Shown piece by piece: positions 18,508-26,779 of a DNA stretch of 64,000 bases (its first letter is position 1; every line of letters begins with the position of its first letter). Position numbers and translations under genes: made by a program. This DNA comes from an uncultured Pelagibacteraceae bacterium. Lineage in GTDB: Bacteria > Pseudomonadota > Alphaproteobacteria > Pelagibacterales > Pelagibacteraceae. The stretch spans positions 39,654 to 103,653 of the forward strand of contig CACHCL010000005.1 of the NCBI GenBank assembly GCA_902578315.1, written 5' to 3'. The notes below the pieces were generated by a model. It was not told the origin of the DNA. It worked only from the letters and a program-made list of their open reading frames with translations, and ran no database searches.

Positions 18508-19896
18508 ATGTCTTTTAATTGTAGGTTTGCGCCCTCTCCTACCGGGCCTCTTCATATCGGCGGAGTTCGAACAGCCTTATTCAATTGGCTTTTAGCTAAA
18601 AAAAATAAAGGCAAATACTTTCTAAGGATAGAAGACACTGATAAAGAAAGATCTAAAAAGGAATTCAAAAAACAAATTATTACATCTTTAGCTTGGCTTG
18701 GAATTGAACATGATGGCGATGAATATATCCAATCTAAAAATATATCTAAACACATTACAGTTGCAGAGGAACTGCTTAAAAAAGGTTTTGCATATAAATG
18801 TTATTGCTCTGAGGAAGAAATTAATGAACAAAAAGAAAAATGTAAAAAACAAGGTATACCATATGTTTATAATAGAAAATGGAGAGATGCCAAAGATTTA
18901 AAAATTCCAGAAGGAATAAAACCGGTAATAAGATTTAAAAGTAAAATATCTGGAAATACGATTATAAAAGATTTAGTTCAAGGGGATAGAAACATTTCAA
19001 ATTCTACTATTGAGGATTTTATAATTCTAAGAAAAGATAATACACCAACATACCAGCTATCAGCTACGGTTGATGATCATGAAATGAAAATAACTCATGT
19101 TATTAGAGGAGACGATCATATGATTAACTCTTTTAAACAAAGACAAATTTACGAAGCAATGGGTTGGGAGGTTCCAAACTTTGCACACATTCCTTTAATT
19201 CATAGTGAGCAAGGAAAGAAATTGTCAAAAAGAGATAATGCTTCCACTCTTGAAGATTATATTAAAATAGGAATTATTTCAGACGCTTTAAGGAATTATT
19301 TGTTAAGATTAGGATGGTCATACAAAGATAAAGAAATTTTTACTAAGCAAGAAAGTATTGATTTATTTGATTTAAGTGGTGTTGGAAAATCACCTTCAAA
19401 ATTAGATATGAATAGGATTTATTCAATTAATGAGACATATATAAAGAGTATCGATCAGAAAGATCTTTTTAATTTTTTTAAAGAATATGTTTCAAAATAC
19501 AAAAAACCTTTAAATCAATCAAAAGAAAACATTCTTTTAAAATCTATGGGTTTTTTAAAAAATAAGGCAAAAACTTTAGAGGATATTTGGAATAATGCTC
19601 AATACATTATCAAAGATAAAATTGAGATTAGCGCAGATGATAAAAAGTTAATTGATGATTTATCCAAAAAAATAATAACTGAATTTATTTATGAATATGA
19701 AAAACTTTCCTCATTATCTAGAGAAACTTTAGAACCTTTAATAAAATCTCTAATTGATAAACATAAAACTAATTTTAAAGGTGTAGGACAACCTTTAAGG
19801 ATAGCGCTAGTTGGCTCAAGATTTGGGCCTGGTCTTTATGATGTTGTTCTCTCATTAGATAAGGCTGAAGTACTTAAAAGACTAAAACAAATTTAA
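18508..19896 (+). CDS. gltX: Glutamyl-tRNA synthetase
   Basis: A 462-residue class I aminoacyl-tRNA synthetase. The HIGH-type motif is HIGG in APSPTGPLHIGG, the KMSKS-type motif is KKLSKRDN, and ATVDDHEMKITHVIRGDDH is family-typical. It charges tRNA-Glu, and in alphaproteobacteria usually also tRNA-Gln for GatCAB amidation. Length is normal. It is 19 bases after lexA, without the comEC gene often found between them, and its stop overlaps the next start (TAATG). Confidence 0.97.
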   Translation: MSFNCRFAPSPTGPLHIGGVRTALFNWLLAKKNKGKYFLRIEDTDKERSKKEFKKQIITSLAWLGIEHDGDEYIQSKNISKHITVAEELLKKGFAYKCYCSEEEINEQKEKCKKQGIPYVYNRKWRDAKDLKIPEGIKPVIRFKSKISGNTIIKDLVQGDRNISNSTIEDFIILRKDNTPTYQLSATVDDHEMKITHVIRGDDHMINSFKQRQIYEAMGWEVPNFAHIPLIHSEQGKKLSKRDNASTLEDYIKIGIISDALRNYLLRLGWSYKDKEIFTKQESIDLFDLSGVGKSPSKLDMNRIYSINETYIKSIDQKDLFNFFKEYVSKYKKPLNQSKENILLKSMGFLKNKAKTLEDIWNNAQYIIKDKIEISADDKKLIDDLSKKIITEFIYEYEKLSSLSRETLEPLIKSLIDKHKTNFKGVGQPLRIALVGSRFGPGLYDVVLSLDKAEVLKRLKQI

Positions 19897-20663
19897 TGAA
19901 AGACGCTGTATCTTTCAGAACAAGAAAAACTTCTATTTACGATAAAAAATCTAATACTCCTTTTAAAATAAGTAGATCTAAATTTTTCAACTTTATGAGC
20001 TGTAAAAGGTGCTTTTATTTAGATCGTGTAAAAGGACTAAAAGAACCCTCAATGCCTGGATGGGCTCTCAACGTTGCGGTCGATGAGTTATTAAAGAAAG
20101 AATTTGATCAGTATAGAAAAGAACAAAAACCCCATCCAATTATGGTTAAACATAATTTAAACTTTGTACCTTATCAGCACAAAGACTTAGATAACTGGAG
20201 AAATTCTTTAAAGGGTGGAATTTCATATTTAGATGAAAAAACTAATCTTATAATTCACGGAGGTGTTGATGATATTTGGTTTGATTTAAATGAAAAAAAA
20301 TTAGTTGTTGTAGATTACAAAGCCCAATCGTCTACTTATCCCGTAACAGTATCTTCTTATCTCGATGCTGAATGGCATCTAAGTTATAAATTACAGATGG
20401 ACATTTATGTTCATATCCTAAGAAAAATGAATTTTAAAGTTTCAGACCGAACCTTTTTTTATGTTTGTAATGGAGAAAAAACAAATAGCAAATTTGATAA
20501 TAAAATAGATTTTAAAACTACACTAATCCCATATCGAGTAAATACTGATTGGATAGAGAAAAAATTAATTGAAATGAAAGATGTTCTAAACTTAGATGAA
20601 CCGCCTAAAATTGAAAAAACTTGTGAAAAGTGTGCTTATCTTGAAGGTGGAAAAAAATTTTAA
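19896..20663 (+). CDS. PD-(D/E)XK (RecB/Cas4-like) nuclease with two CxxC pairs
   Basis: A 255-residue protein with the core of a PD-(D/E)XK nuclease: D125-D126 (HGGVDDIWFD), then D140-x-K142 (VVVDYKA), then Q167-x3-Y171 (QMDIY), the order of RecB-family motifs. C36-x2-C39 near the N-terminus and C243-x2-C246 near the C-terminus bracket the domain, as in Cas4, AddB and Dna2, where four cysteines hold a 4Fe-4S cluster. Such a cluster is therefore likely but unproven. No cas, recB or addA gene is nearby, so a role in DNA repair is only inferred. It is translationally coupled to gltX and ends two bases from a convergent gene. Confidence 0.78.
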   Translation: MKDAVSFRTRKTSIYDKKSNTPFKISRSKFFNFMSCKRCFYLDRVKGLKEPSMPGWALNVAVDELLKKEFDQYRKEQKPHPIMVKHNLNFVPYQHKDLDNWRNSLKGGISYLDEKTNLIIHGGVDDIWFDLNEKKLVVVDYKAQSSTYPVTVSSYLDAEWHLSYKLQMDIYVHILRKMNFKVSDRTFFYVCNGEKTNSKFDNKIDFKTTLIPYRVNTDWIEKKLIEMKDVLNLDEPPKIEKTCEKCAYLEGGKKF

Positions 20664-20664
20664 T

Positions 20665-21324
20665 TTATCTGTTATTATTTTCATCATCATTATTAGATGA
20701 TTGATCTGTATCAGATGATTGGTCTGTGTTTTCTGTTTGAGTTTCTTCTTGAGTAGTTTCTGTTGGTGTTTCCTCTTGAACTGGCTGTTCAGGTTCTGGT
20801 TGTGGTTCAGGTGTTGGTTCCTGTGATTGAGCTCTCGCAATATCTGCTGCACTTTGTGGAGACGGTTCTCTTCTCATAAAGAAATATATTCCAGCAGCAA
20901 TAACTGCAATAGCACCTAGAATGTACAACATGATGTTTACAATACTTAATCCTTCTTTTTCTTCTTCAATTGGTGTTTCTTCTGTAACTGGTTTCACTTC
21001 CTCTTCTTCAGGTTTAGCGTCTTGTTCTTGGTTGGCTTCAGCGTTAACTTGTTCTTTTGGCTCTTCAGTTTGAGGAGCTTGCTCAGGTTCTGTTTCCGGC
21101 TCAGGTTCTTTAGCTGGTTCTGGTTCTGGTTCTGGCTCAGGTTCTGGTTCCGGCTCAGGTTCTGGTTCTGTTTCCGGCTCTGGTTCCTTTTTAGGCTCGG
21201 GAGCAGGCGTTGAAACTTCAGTTTTAGGCGCTTGAGCTACGTCTTCTTTATCTTTAATTAGTGGATCTATGGCCCCTGTTACCACAAGAATTATTCCGGC
21301 AGCTAGAACTATAATTGGATCCAT
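20665..21324 (-). CDS. Pro-Glu-repeat membrane protein, function unknown
   Basis: A 219-residue protein I do not recognise. Order: an N-terminal membrane helix (about 4-22), a long acidic low-complexity linker (about 30-120) made largely of Pro-Glu dipeptides with Thr, Lys and Gln interruptions, a second membrane helix (about 128-150, NIMLYILGAIAVIAAGIY) followed by MRREPSP, and a second acidic Gln/Thr/Ser/Asn-rich tail. Pro-Glu rods occur in TonB-like and other periplasm-spanning proteins, so a loop held between two membrane helices is plausible. The repeat is built on a GAACCN-type hexanucleotide and is locally G+C-richer than its surroundings. Repeat slippage could vary its length. Confidence 0.7.
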   Translation of the reverse strand: MDPIIVLAAGIILVVTGAIDPLIKDKEDVAQAPKTEVSTPAPEPKKEPEPETEPEPEPEPEPEPEPEPEPAKEPEPETEPEQAPQTEEPKEQVNAEANQEQDAKPEEEEVKPVTEETPIEEEKEGLSIVNIMLYILGAIAVIAAGIYFFMRREPSPQSAADIARAQSQEPTPEPQPEPEQPVQEETPTETTQEETQTENTDQSSDTDQSSNNDDENNNR

Positions 21325-21440
21325 GAGTCGGATTCTAAACTTTTGGTTTATTAAATCACCTTTATATGTGAACGATTTGGGTGCTGTGTGAATAAAAAAA
21401 TACGAAAATATTGAGATTTTAATGATAAAATTTACTCAAA

Positions 21441-21457
21441 ATTTGATAATATCAAAT
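21441..21457. promoter_or_regulatory. Perfect 8-bp dyad before a small ORF
   Basis: ATTTGATA, one central base, then TATCAAAT. The single-base centre cannot make an RNA hairpin loop, so if functional it is a protein-binding dyad. It ends one base before the ATG at 21459. The rest of 21325-21440 shows only A/T-rich sequence to me. Confidence 0.35.
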
Positions 21458-21458
21458 A

Positions 21459-21581
21459 ATGAATTCAATTTTTCTATTTTTTTTGACGGCATATATTATT
21501 TATTATCTTTTTAGACCTGTAACAAAAAAAGAAATAGAGAAATTTGAAGATCCTGATAATTGGTCAAATATGGGTCTTTAA
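21459..21581 (+). CDS. Possible 40-residue single-span membrane peptide
   Basis: An open frame from ATG 21459 to TAA 21579-21581 encodes 40 residues: a hydrophobic helix (about 3-18, rich in Phe, Ile, Tyr and Leu), RPVTKKEIEK, and an acidic tail ending DPDNWSNMGL. The clean helix-then-amphipathic-tail pattern looks like a real small membrane protein. There is no clear Shine-Dalgarno. The last 18 bases overlap the 3' end of the convergent HDAC-family gene. Codon use resembles that of neighbours. Confidence 0.5.
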   Translation: MNSIFLFFLTAYIIYYLFRPVTKKEIEKFEDPDNWSNMGL

Positions 21582-22493
21582 TCCTCTAAGGTGCTCAATT
21601 ATACTTTCAGATAAAGCTTGTAGATCATAACCGCCCTCCAAAAAAGAAATTACTCTTCCTTTTGAATGAATATTAGCAATTTCAATTATTTTTTTTGTAA
21701 TCGTAAAAAAATCACTAGATTCTAAGTTTATATTTGCCAAAGGGTCTCTTTTGTGGGCATCAAAACCAGCAGAAATTAAAATAACTTCTGGTTTAAATTT
21801 TTCTACAGGAGTTAAAACTTTTTTATCGAAAGTATCGATAAATTCTTCACTTTTTATACCAGCTTTTAAAGTAGCGTTATAAATATTACCTACACCTGTT
21901 TCATTTTCAGCTCCAGTTCCAGGAAATAATGGAAATTCATGAGAAGATCCATAAGCAACGGACTTATCTTTATAAAATATTTCTTGGGTTCCATTGCCAT
22001 GGTGAACATCAAAGTCAATAATGGCTACTTTTCCTATATCATATTTTTTTTGTAAATATCTTGCTGCAACTGCTACATTATTTATAAAACAAAAGCCGTT
22101 AGCACGAACAGTTTCTGCATGATGTCCTGGCGGTCTTACTGCACAAAAAACTCGCTCATTATTCTTAATTAAATCATCACACGCAGCAATACCAGAGCCG
22201 CAAGATCTTAAAATTGCGTTCTCACTATTCGGGCATAACATTGTATCTGCGTATGGCTCTTTCTCAACACCAATAATTCCTTCTTTTGGTATATTTGCAA
22301 ATATCTGTTCAATATGTTTCTTAGGATGTACTAAGGAAACTAGTTCTAAATCTACCTTAGGAGCCTCTTTAAACTCTACTTTTAAATCGGATGATTTTAT
22401 AGATTTTAGAATGCTATCTAATCTTTCTTTTCTCTCTGGATGACCTTGTCCATTAAATTTTAGTAAACAATCTGGATGACTGTATACAATCAT
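21564..22493 (-). CDS. Histone-deacetylase-family amidohydrolase
   Basis: A 309-residue arginase/deacetylase-fold zinc enzyme. All catalytic elements are visible: the His pair in RPPGHHAE, zinc ligands Asp and His in DFDVHHGNG and Asp in SAGFDAHKRDPL, and the transition-state Tyr in EGGYDL. Bacterial members deacetylate polyamines, acetoin-related or other small N-acyl substrates; the substrate is not evident here. The 4-base overlap with the SDR gene puts it in one operon with the SDR and the FAH-type hydratase, suggesting a joint catabolic role. Confidence 0.9.
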   Translation of the reverse strand: MIVYSHPDCLLKFNGQGHPERKERLDSILKSIKSSDLKVEFKEAPKVDLELVSLVHPKKHIEQIFANIPKEGIIGVEKEPYADTMLCPNSENAILRSCGSGIAACDDLIKNNERVFCAVRPPGHHAETVRANGFCFINNVAVAARYLQKKYDIGKVAIIDFDVHHGNGTQEIFYKDKSVAYGSSHEFPLFPGTGAENETGVGNIYNATLKAGIKSEEFIDTFDKKVLTPVEKFKPEVILISAGFDAHKRDPLANINLESSDFFTITKKIIEIANIHSKGRVISFLEGGYDLQALSESIIEHLRGLKTHI

Positions 22494-23236
22494 CTTAAAT
22501 TTTTAATTTTTCCGCCATCTATTGAAAAGTTTTTGAAATTTGAATTTTGATCTTTAATCAGCTTATAAACTAAATTTGCAACTTCTTCAGGTTTTGTAGG
22601 TCTTTTTATTTTCTCAATTTTGCACCTTTGTTTTAAAATTTGTTTAACGCTTCTTTTAAATATTTTTGCGTCTGTTTGTAGAAGTTTTTCTAGTCTGCTT
22701 GTTAAAGTCATACCTGGATGAATTATCGATACAGAAACTTTATCAATTTTACCTTGCATAGCTAAAGCTTTTGAAAAATTATTTAACGCTGAATTAACAG
22801 CGCCACCTATCATAAATGTATTTGAAGGATTTCTAGCGGCCCCTCCTCCAATATTAATAACTTTTCCTTTGCTTCTTTTGAGGGCAGGCCAAAAAGCTCT
22901 GCTTAATCTTACTGCAGCTTTAAATTTTAAATTAAATCCATCTTCCCAGACATTATCATTTAAATTTAAAAATTTTCCTCCCTTTGTCGCCCCTGCTACA
23001 TTTATAAGGAAATCCAATTTTTTAATTTTTTTACCAATTGAATTACATGCAGATAATGATCTCAAGTCTTTAGAAATGATTAAAGAATTTTTAGGAAATT
23101 TTAAATTCTTTTGAAAAGTTTTTAATTTACTTTTTGATCTTGAAACTAAAATAACTTTAATTTTTTTAACATTAAGCTTATCAGCTATTGCTGCTCCGAT
23201 GCCTTGGCTAGCCCCTGTGATTAATGCTGTTTTCAT
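22490..23236 (-). CDS. SDR-fold protein lacking the catalytic triad
   Basis: A 248-residue short-chain dehydrogenase/reductase. The cofactor motif TGASQGIG (7-14) and INVAGA (78-83; usually NNAG) are present. The catalytic region reads INIGGGAARNP then FMIGGAVNSALNNF (141-154), where classical SDRs have NISS and YxxxK. No Tyr-x3-Lys exists between residues 130 and 160 and the Ser is Gly. It may bind NAD(P) without classical redox chemistry or use other residues. It overlaps both operon partners (the hydratase by 4 bases, the HDAC-family gene by 4 bases). Confidence 0.85.
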   Translation of the reverse strand: MKTALITGASQGIGAAIADKLNVKKIKVILVSRSKSKLKTFQKNLKFPKNSLIISKDLRSLSACNSIGKKIKKLDFLINVAGATKGGKFLNLNDNVWEDGFNLKFKAAVRLSRAFWPALKRSKGKVINIGGGAARNPSNTFMIGGAVNSALNNFSKALAMQGKIDKVSVSIIHPGMTLTSRLEKLLQTDAKIFKRSVKQILKQRCKIEKIKRPTKPEEVANLVYKLIKDQNSNFKNFSIDGGKIKNLR

Positions 23237-24012
23237 AAGATCTTAATATTAATATCTCTTAAATTTTCGTAAGTCACAATAATTTTATCTTTCATATTAA
23301 TTTTGTACGGTTGAGTCAAAGAACCACAAAGTAGATAATCTCCCTTTTTAAAGCTTATATTTTTATCTTTAAACTCATCAACAAAAGCTTTTAATGAGTC
23401 TCTAGGATCTATTCTCTTTGTTCCAGTGAAATAGGGTTCAGTAACTTTGTCGTTGATTTTTAATTTTATCTTAATTTTATTAATGTCTGTAGTTTGCCAA
23501 TTCCTTATCTCCTCTCCGATAATAATCTTACCTCCATTTCCATGGTCAGAAATTCCAAGATACATTTGAACTAGTTTATCAAATTTATTTTTTGAACTTT
23601 GTAAATATCTAGAAGATGTAATATCAATAGCTGTATATAATTTAAAATTATTTATCTTATTAAGTAATTCGCCATCAATTTTAACATCTTGATCAATTTC
23701 AAATGCATATTCACATTCCAAGTTGGAGTGAGGGATTTCTGAATATTTTATTGAGCAATTAGAAGGTAAAATAGTTTCTTTAAAAATTTTTCCTGGAACA
23801 GGCCCATCAAAGCCTTCCTCTTTTTGAACTTCTTTTGCAACTGCCCCTATTTTCCAACCTACTGTTTTTTTATCCAATTCTTCATAAAATAAATTTAAAG
23901 CTTTGTATGCTTCATCTCGATTTTTTGGAATTTCATTTTCGCTGAACCCATTTAGATCAACTAAAGTTTTCCTCATCCATGCATTAGCTAGTTCTGTGCC
24001 CAACTTGTTCAT
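23233..24012 (-). CDS. 2-keto-4-pentenoate hydratase / FAH-superfamily protein
   Basis: A 259-residue fumarylacetoacetate-hydrolase-fold protein of the 2-keto-4-pentenoate / 2-oxohepta-3-enedioate hydratase group. GWKIGA (about residue 52) and the metal-binding LECEYAFEID (about 97) are characteristic. Relatives hydrate 2-keto-4-enoates in aromatic meta-cleavage pathways, but no ring-cleavage dioxygenase is present nearby, so the true substrate is open. First gene of a three-gene operon, divergent from the DUF1907 gene across 51 bases. The upstream region holds a weak TTGATA-N15-TATTAA promoter-like pair on the opposite strand. Confidence 0.86.
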   Translation of the reverse strand: MNKLGTELANAWMRKTLVDLNGFSENEIPKNRDEAYKALNLFYEELDKKTVGWKIGAVAKEVQKEEGFDGPVPGKIFKETILPSNCSIKYSEIPHSNLECEYAFEIDQDVKIDGELLNKINNFKLYTAIDITSSRYLQSSKNKFDKLVQMYLGISDHGNGGKIIIGEEIRNWQTTDINKIKIKLKINDKVTEPYFTGTKRIDPRDSLKAFVDEFKDKNISFKKGDYLLCGSLTQPYKINMKDKIIVTYENLRDINIKIL

Positions 24013-24063
24013 AACAAAAATTATATTTAATTGATAAACTTCTTTAAATGATATTAATAGATT

Positions 24064-25026
24064 ATGGAATTAACAATCGAAAAAGCCAAGTTTCATCAAA
24101 TTTCCTTAAAACAAGTAAGCGAAGCTTTAAAAAAAGGTTTATCTAAAAACTATGTTGAAGTTGATGTTTCGATTGTTGAATGCCCTGATCTAAGAAAATG
24201 GGATTGCCCTGCTGAAGGTATAAGTGGAAACCAAAGAATTGTTGATGTTGGAGGCGAACCATACATGCACGATAAAAGGTTCATAGGTACAGAATTTGAT
24301 TATGAAGAAATAGCAAAAAGAATAGGCTCTGAAAAATCATATGCTTTAGGTGCAGGTTCAGGAGCTATGTCGTGTTTAGAGGGTCACTGTGGAGAACTTA
24401 TCATTAATGAGAATTTAATTACTAACGAGTCAAAATCTATAATTGCTCAAGTAGATAAAAATAATAAATGTAAATCAACTCCTTACAATCACCGAAAACA
24501 TGGCGGACTAGGAAATATCTATTACTCTGAGGGGAAAAAAGGAGATGTTATAAAGATTAAAATTAAAGGAAGGTCAGGTGTGCAAGGCTCTTTATCTCAA
24601 TCTATGAGAACTGCATTAATTGAAAATTTACAAACAAACTTAAGTGTTGCGCTGGGTGGTGTGTTTAGGATCTTAAATGGTAAGATTAAATCCCATGTTC
24701 AACCAGACTATGCAGATATAAAACACGAATATTATGATCCAAAACAAATGAAATGTGTTAAGGATTTTTTACAATTTTACGAACCTATAGGGCCACATTT
24801 TCAATGCTATTCAGTTTTATGGACTAATGATCCCTCTGGAGGAAAATTAGATTTAAGAGAGTCAGGAGAACACACTCATTTTCATTCTTATAAAGGAACT
24901 CAGGATGCAGGTCATTATCATTTCGATGTAACCCCTAGTGAAATTGAATATGAGTGCTATTTCAATACCGCCGAAGAAGTTCATAGAGTAAACAATATTT
25001 ATAAGGAATTGAAAAATAATAATTAG
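24064..25026 (+). CDS. DUF1907 (C11orf54/PTD012-type) zinc hydrolase homologue
   Basis: A 320-residue protein matching the DUF1907 family, whose human member C11orf54 binds zinc through an H-x-H-x9-H motif and shows ester hydrolase activity. The motif is present as H272, H274 and H284 (HFHSYKGTQDAGH). GNQRIVDVGGEPYMHD and a Gly-rich YALGAGSGAMSCLEGHCGEL are further landmarks. The bacterial substrate is unknown. The gene precedes the PanB-like gene by 17 bases on the same strand, forming a two-gene unit divergent from the hydratase operon. Confidence 0.85.
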   Translation: MELTIEKAKFHQISLKQVSEALKKGLSKNYVEVDVSIVECPDLRKWDCPAEGISGNQRIVDVGGEPYMHDKRFIGTEFDYEEIAKRIGSEKSYALGAGSGAMSCLEGHCGELIINENLITNESKSIIAQVDKNNKCKSTPYNHRKHGGLGNIYYSEGKKGDVIKIKIKGRSGVQGSLSQSMRTALIENLQTNLSVALGGVFRILNGKIKSHVQPDYADIKHEYYDPKQMKCVKDFLQFYEPIGPHFQCYSVLWTNDPSGGKLDLRESGEHTHFHSYKGTQDAGHYHFDVTPSEIEYECYFNTAEEVHRVNNIYKELKNNN

Positions 25027-25043
25027 TTTGATTAAATATAAAT

Positions 25044-25856
25044 ATGAAAAATATTTATACTTGGGCGGCTAATCCTGCAAAAAGAACTGTCACTGTAGGT
25101 GATATTATTGAAGCTAAAGGAAAAAAAATTCTTACACAAGTAACTGCAAATAATTCATTAGAGGCAAAAGCAGCTGAAGAAGCAGGTTTTGACATGATAA
25201 TAGGAAGTGCTTCAAATGTTAAGAAGGTTCGTGAAGGATCCAAGTCTCTTTTTTATACGGCAGCACTCGAACTACATAATTATCCCACAGCCGAGGATGT
25301 GTTACGTGGAGCCTTTAAAGCTTTAGAGAATGGTGCTGATGCGGTTATGACTGCCAGAAGTATGGATGTTGTTTCTATGCTTGCAAAAGAAGATGTTCCA
25401 GTTATGGGTCATTTAGGTTTGGTTCCTAGAAAATCTACATGGATTGGTGGCTTAAGAGCTGTAGGCAAAACTGCTGATGAAGCATACGAACTATTTAAAA
25501 AATTTAAACGTTTAGAGGATGCTGGGGCCTTTTCAGCCGAATGTGAAGTTATTCCTGAAAATATTATGGGGGAAATATCAAAAAGGACGAGTATTGTAAC
25601 TGTATCTCTAGGATCTGGAAAAAAAGCTGATGTTATGTATCTATTCATGAACGATATCTGTGGAGAGCAAGAAAAGTCTCCTAGACATGCAAAAGCTTAT
25701 ACAAATTTAAAAAAGATGAAAGATGAAATTGAAATCGAAAGAGTTAAAGCCTTAAAAGCATTTATCAAAGATAGTTTAGAGGGGAAATTTCCTGGGCCTG
25801 AAAATTCAGTAAATGTTAGTGAAGAAATTCTAGAAAATTTTAAAAAGAAACTTTAA
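25044..25856 (+). CDS. Divergent PanB-fold (ketopantoate hydroxymethyltransferase superfamily) protein
   Basis: A 270-residue PEP-mutase/PanB-type TIM barrel. GHLGLVP (122-128), followed by STWIGGLRAVGKT, and the acid in AECEVIP (E166) align with PanB. The PanB positions that bind magnesium and ketoisovalerate look replaced: the GDS segment is GSAS (54-57), the ADLP segment is AALEL, and the VKIEGG segment is VMTARS (101-106). I judge it a PanB-superfamily member of different function, not a ketopantoate synthase. It pairs with the DUF1907 gene. Its stop overlaps that of the EamA gene within a shared TTAA. Confidence 0.8.
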   Translation: MKNIYTWAANPAKRTVTVGDIIEAKGKKILTQVTANNSLEAKAAEEAGFDMIIGSASNVKKVREGSKSLFYTAALELHNYPTAEDVLRGAFKALENGADAVMTARSMDVVSMLAKEDVPVMGHLGLVPRKSTWIGGLRAVGKTADEAYELFKKFKRLEDAGAFSAECEVIPENIMGEISKRTSIVTVSLGSGKKADVMYLFMNDICGEQEKSPRHAKAYTNLKKMKDEIEIERVKALKAFIKDSLEGKFPGPENSVNVSEEILENFKKKL

Positions 25857-26779
25857 TCTTTTTTAATTGGTATAGTTGGGTGTCTCGCAGTAGATGTAAC
25901 TATATTTTTCTTTAGCTTCATTTCTCTCATAACTATGTAAAGTCCAGCTGCAATAATTATTGCATTTCCTATATAATTATTAATTGTGGGAATTTCGCCA
26001 AACACTATGTAACCTAACAACACCCCTGCAAATATCTGAACATAAATAATCGATCCAAAAATAGCGCCAGGAAGATGTCTTGCTGCATTAATTACTAAAA
26101 TCATCGCTGTTCCTCTAAAAATGCCAGAGATACCGTTTAAAACTAAATCATTAAAATTCATAGTTTTAAAGGAAAAGATTACAAATATACCTGAAAATAT
26201 AATCATTAATATTTTTCCATATATAATAAATGAGAATATACTTTCCTGATATCCGTATTTTCGAACAATCAGATAGCTAGCTGCTGCGCAAATTGGACAT
26301 AATAAAGCTACAAATACATATGCATCAATTTTTGAGCCAAATGGATCAATTGAGATTAAAGCTCCTACTAATCCAAAGATAATTGCAGTAAACCTTTTCC
26401 ATCTCACTACCTCATTTAAAAAAAGTACTGAACCAATCGTTATGATTAATGGAGTTAAAAAAACAATGCTGTACATTGTAACCATTGGCATTAAATAAAA
26501 TCCTGTGTAAGCAAAGAAAACTGCTAGTGCCATTGTTAAGGATCTAAAAAAATGTACTTTAAAATTGGCGCCCTTTAATTTATTCCATCCATCTAAAGTT
26601 TGTGTATAAAGTATTACAGGTATTAAGGCGAACCAAGAATTAACAAAAATAATTTGAGTAATTTTATAATCTTCCGCAATATATTTTACTATTGCATCTT
26701 GAGAAACAAACAAAAAATAACCTAAACAGGCGAGAAAAAACTCTGGGAGATAATTTTTCTCCGATGTTGATGAACTCAT
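25853..26779 (-). CDS. EamA/DMT-family transporter
   Basis: A 308-residue integral membrane protein with about ten predicted helices in two similar halves, the layout of the drug/metabolite transporter superfamily. Landmarks include an early FLFVSQDAIVKYIAE, YIVFGEIPTINNYIGNAIIIAAG near the C-terminus, and Gly/Pro-containing helices. DMT proteins move small metabolites, often outward. It is the last gene of the livK-side operon and shares one base with the PhyH-type gene, so it may export a product of that pathway. Substrate unknown. Confidence 0.85.
   Translation of the reverse strand: MSSSTSEKNYLPEFFLACLGYFLFVSQDAIVKYIAEDYKITQIIFVNSWFALIPVILYTQTLDGWNKLKGANFKVHFFRSLTMALAVFFAYTGFYLMPMVTMYSIVFLTPLIITIGSVLFLNEVVRWKRFTAIIFGLVGALISIDPFGSKIDAYVFVALLCPICAAASYLIVRKYGYQESIFSFIIYGKILMIIFSGIFVIFSFKTMNFNDLVLNGISGIFRGTAMILVINAARHLPGAIFGSIIYVQIFAGVLLGYIVFGEIPTINNYIGNAIIIAAGLYIVMREMKLKKNIVTSTARHPTIPIKKD

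Noticed and set aside
19896..20663. Cas4 of a CRISPR system
   Set aside because: No repeat-spacer array and no cas genes occur in the window; only the nuclease fold and cysteine layout are shared.
20592..20852. His/Gln/Lys-rich open frame on the minus strand
   Set aside because: Out-of-frame shadow of the low-complexity tail of the gene at 20665-21324.
21100..21192. Tandem hexanucleotide repeat, looked at as a CRISPR-like or satellite array
   Set aside because: Units are only six bases without unique spacers, and they are the in-frame codons of the Pro-Glu linker.
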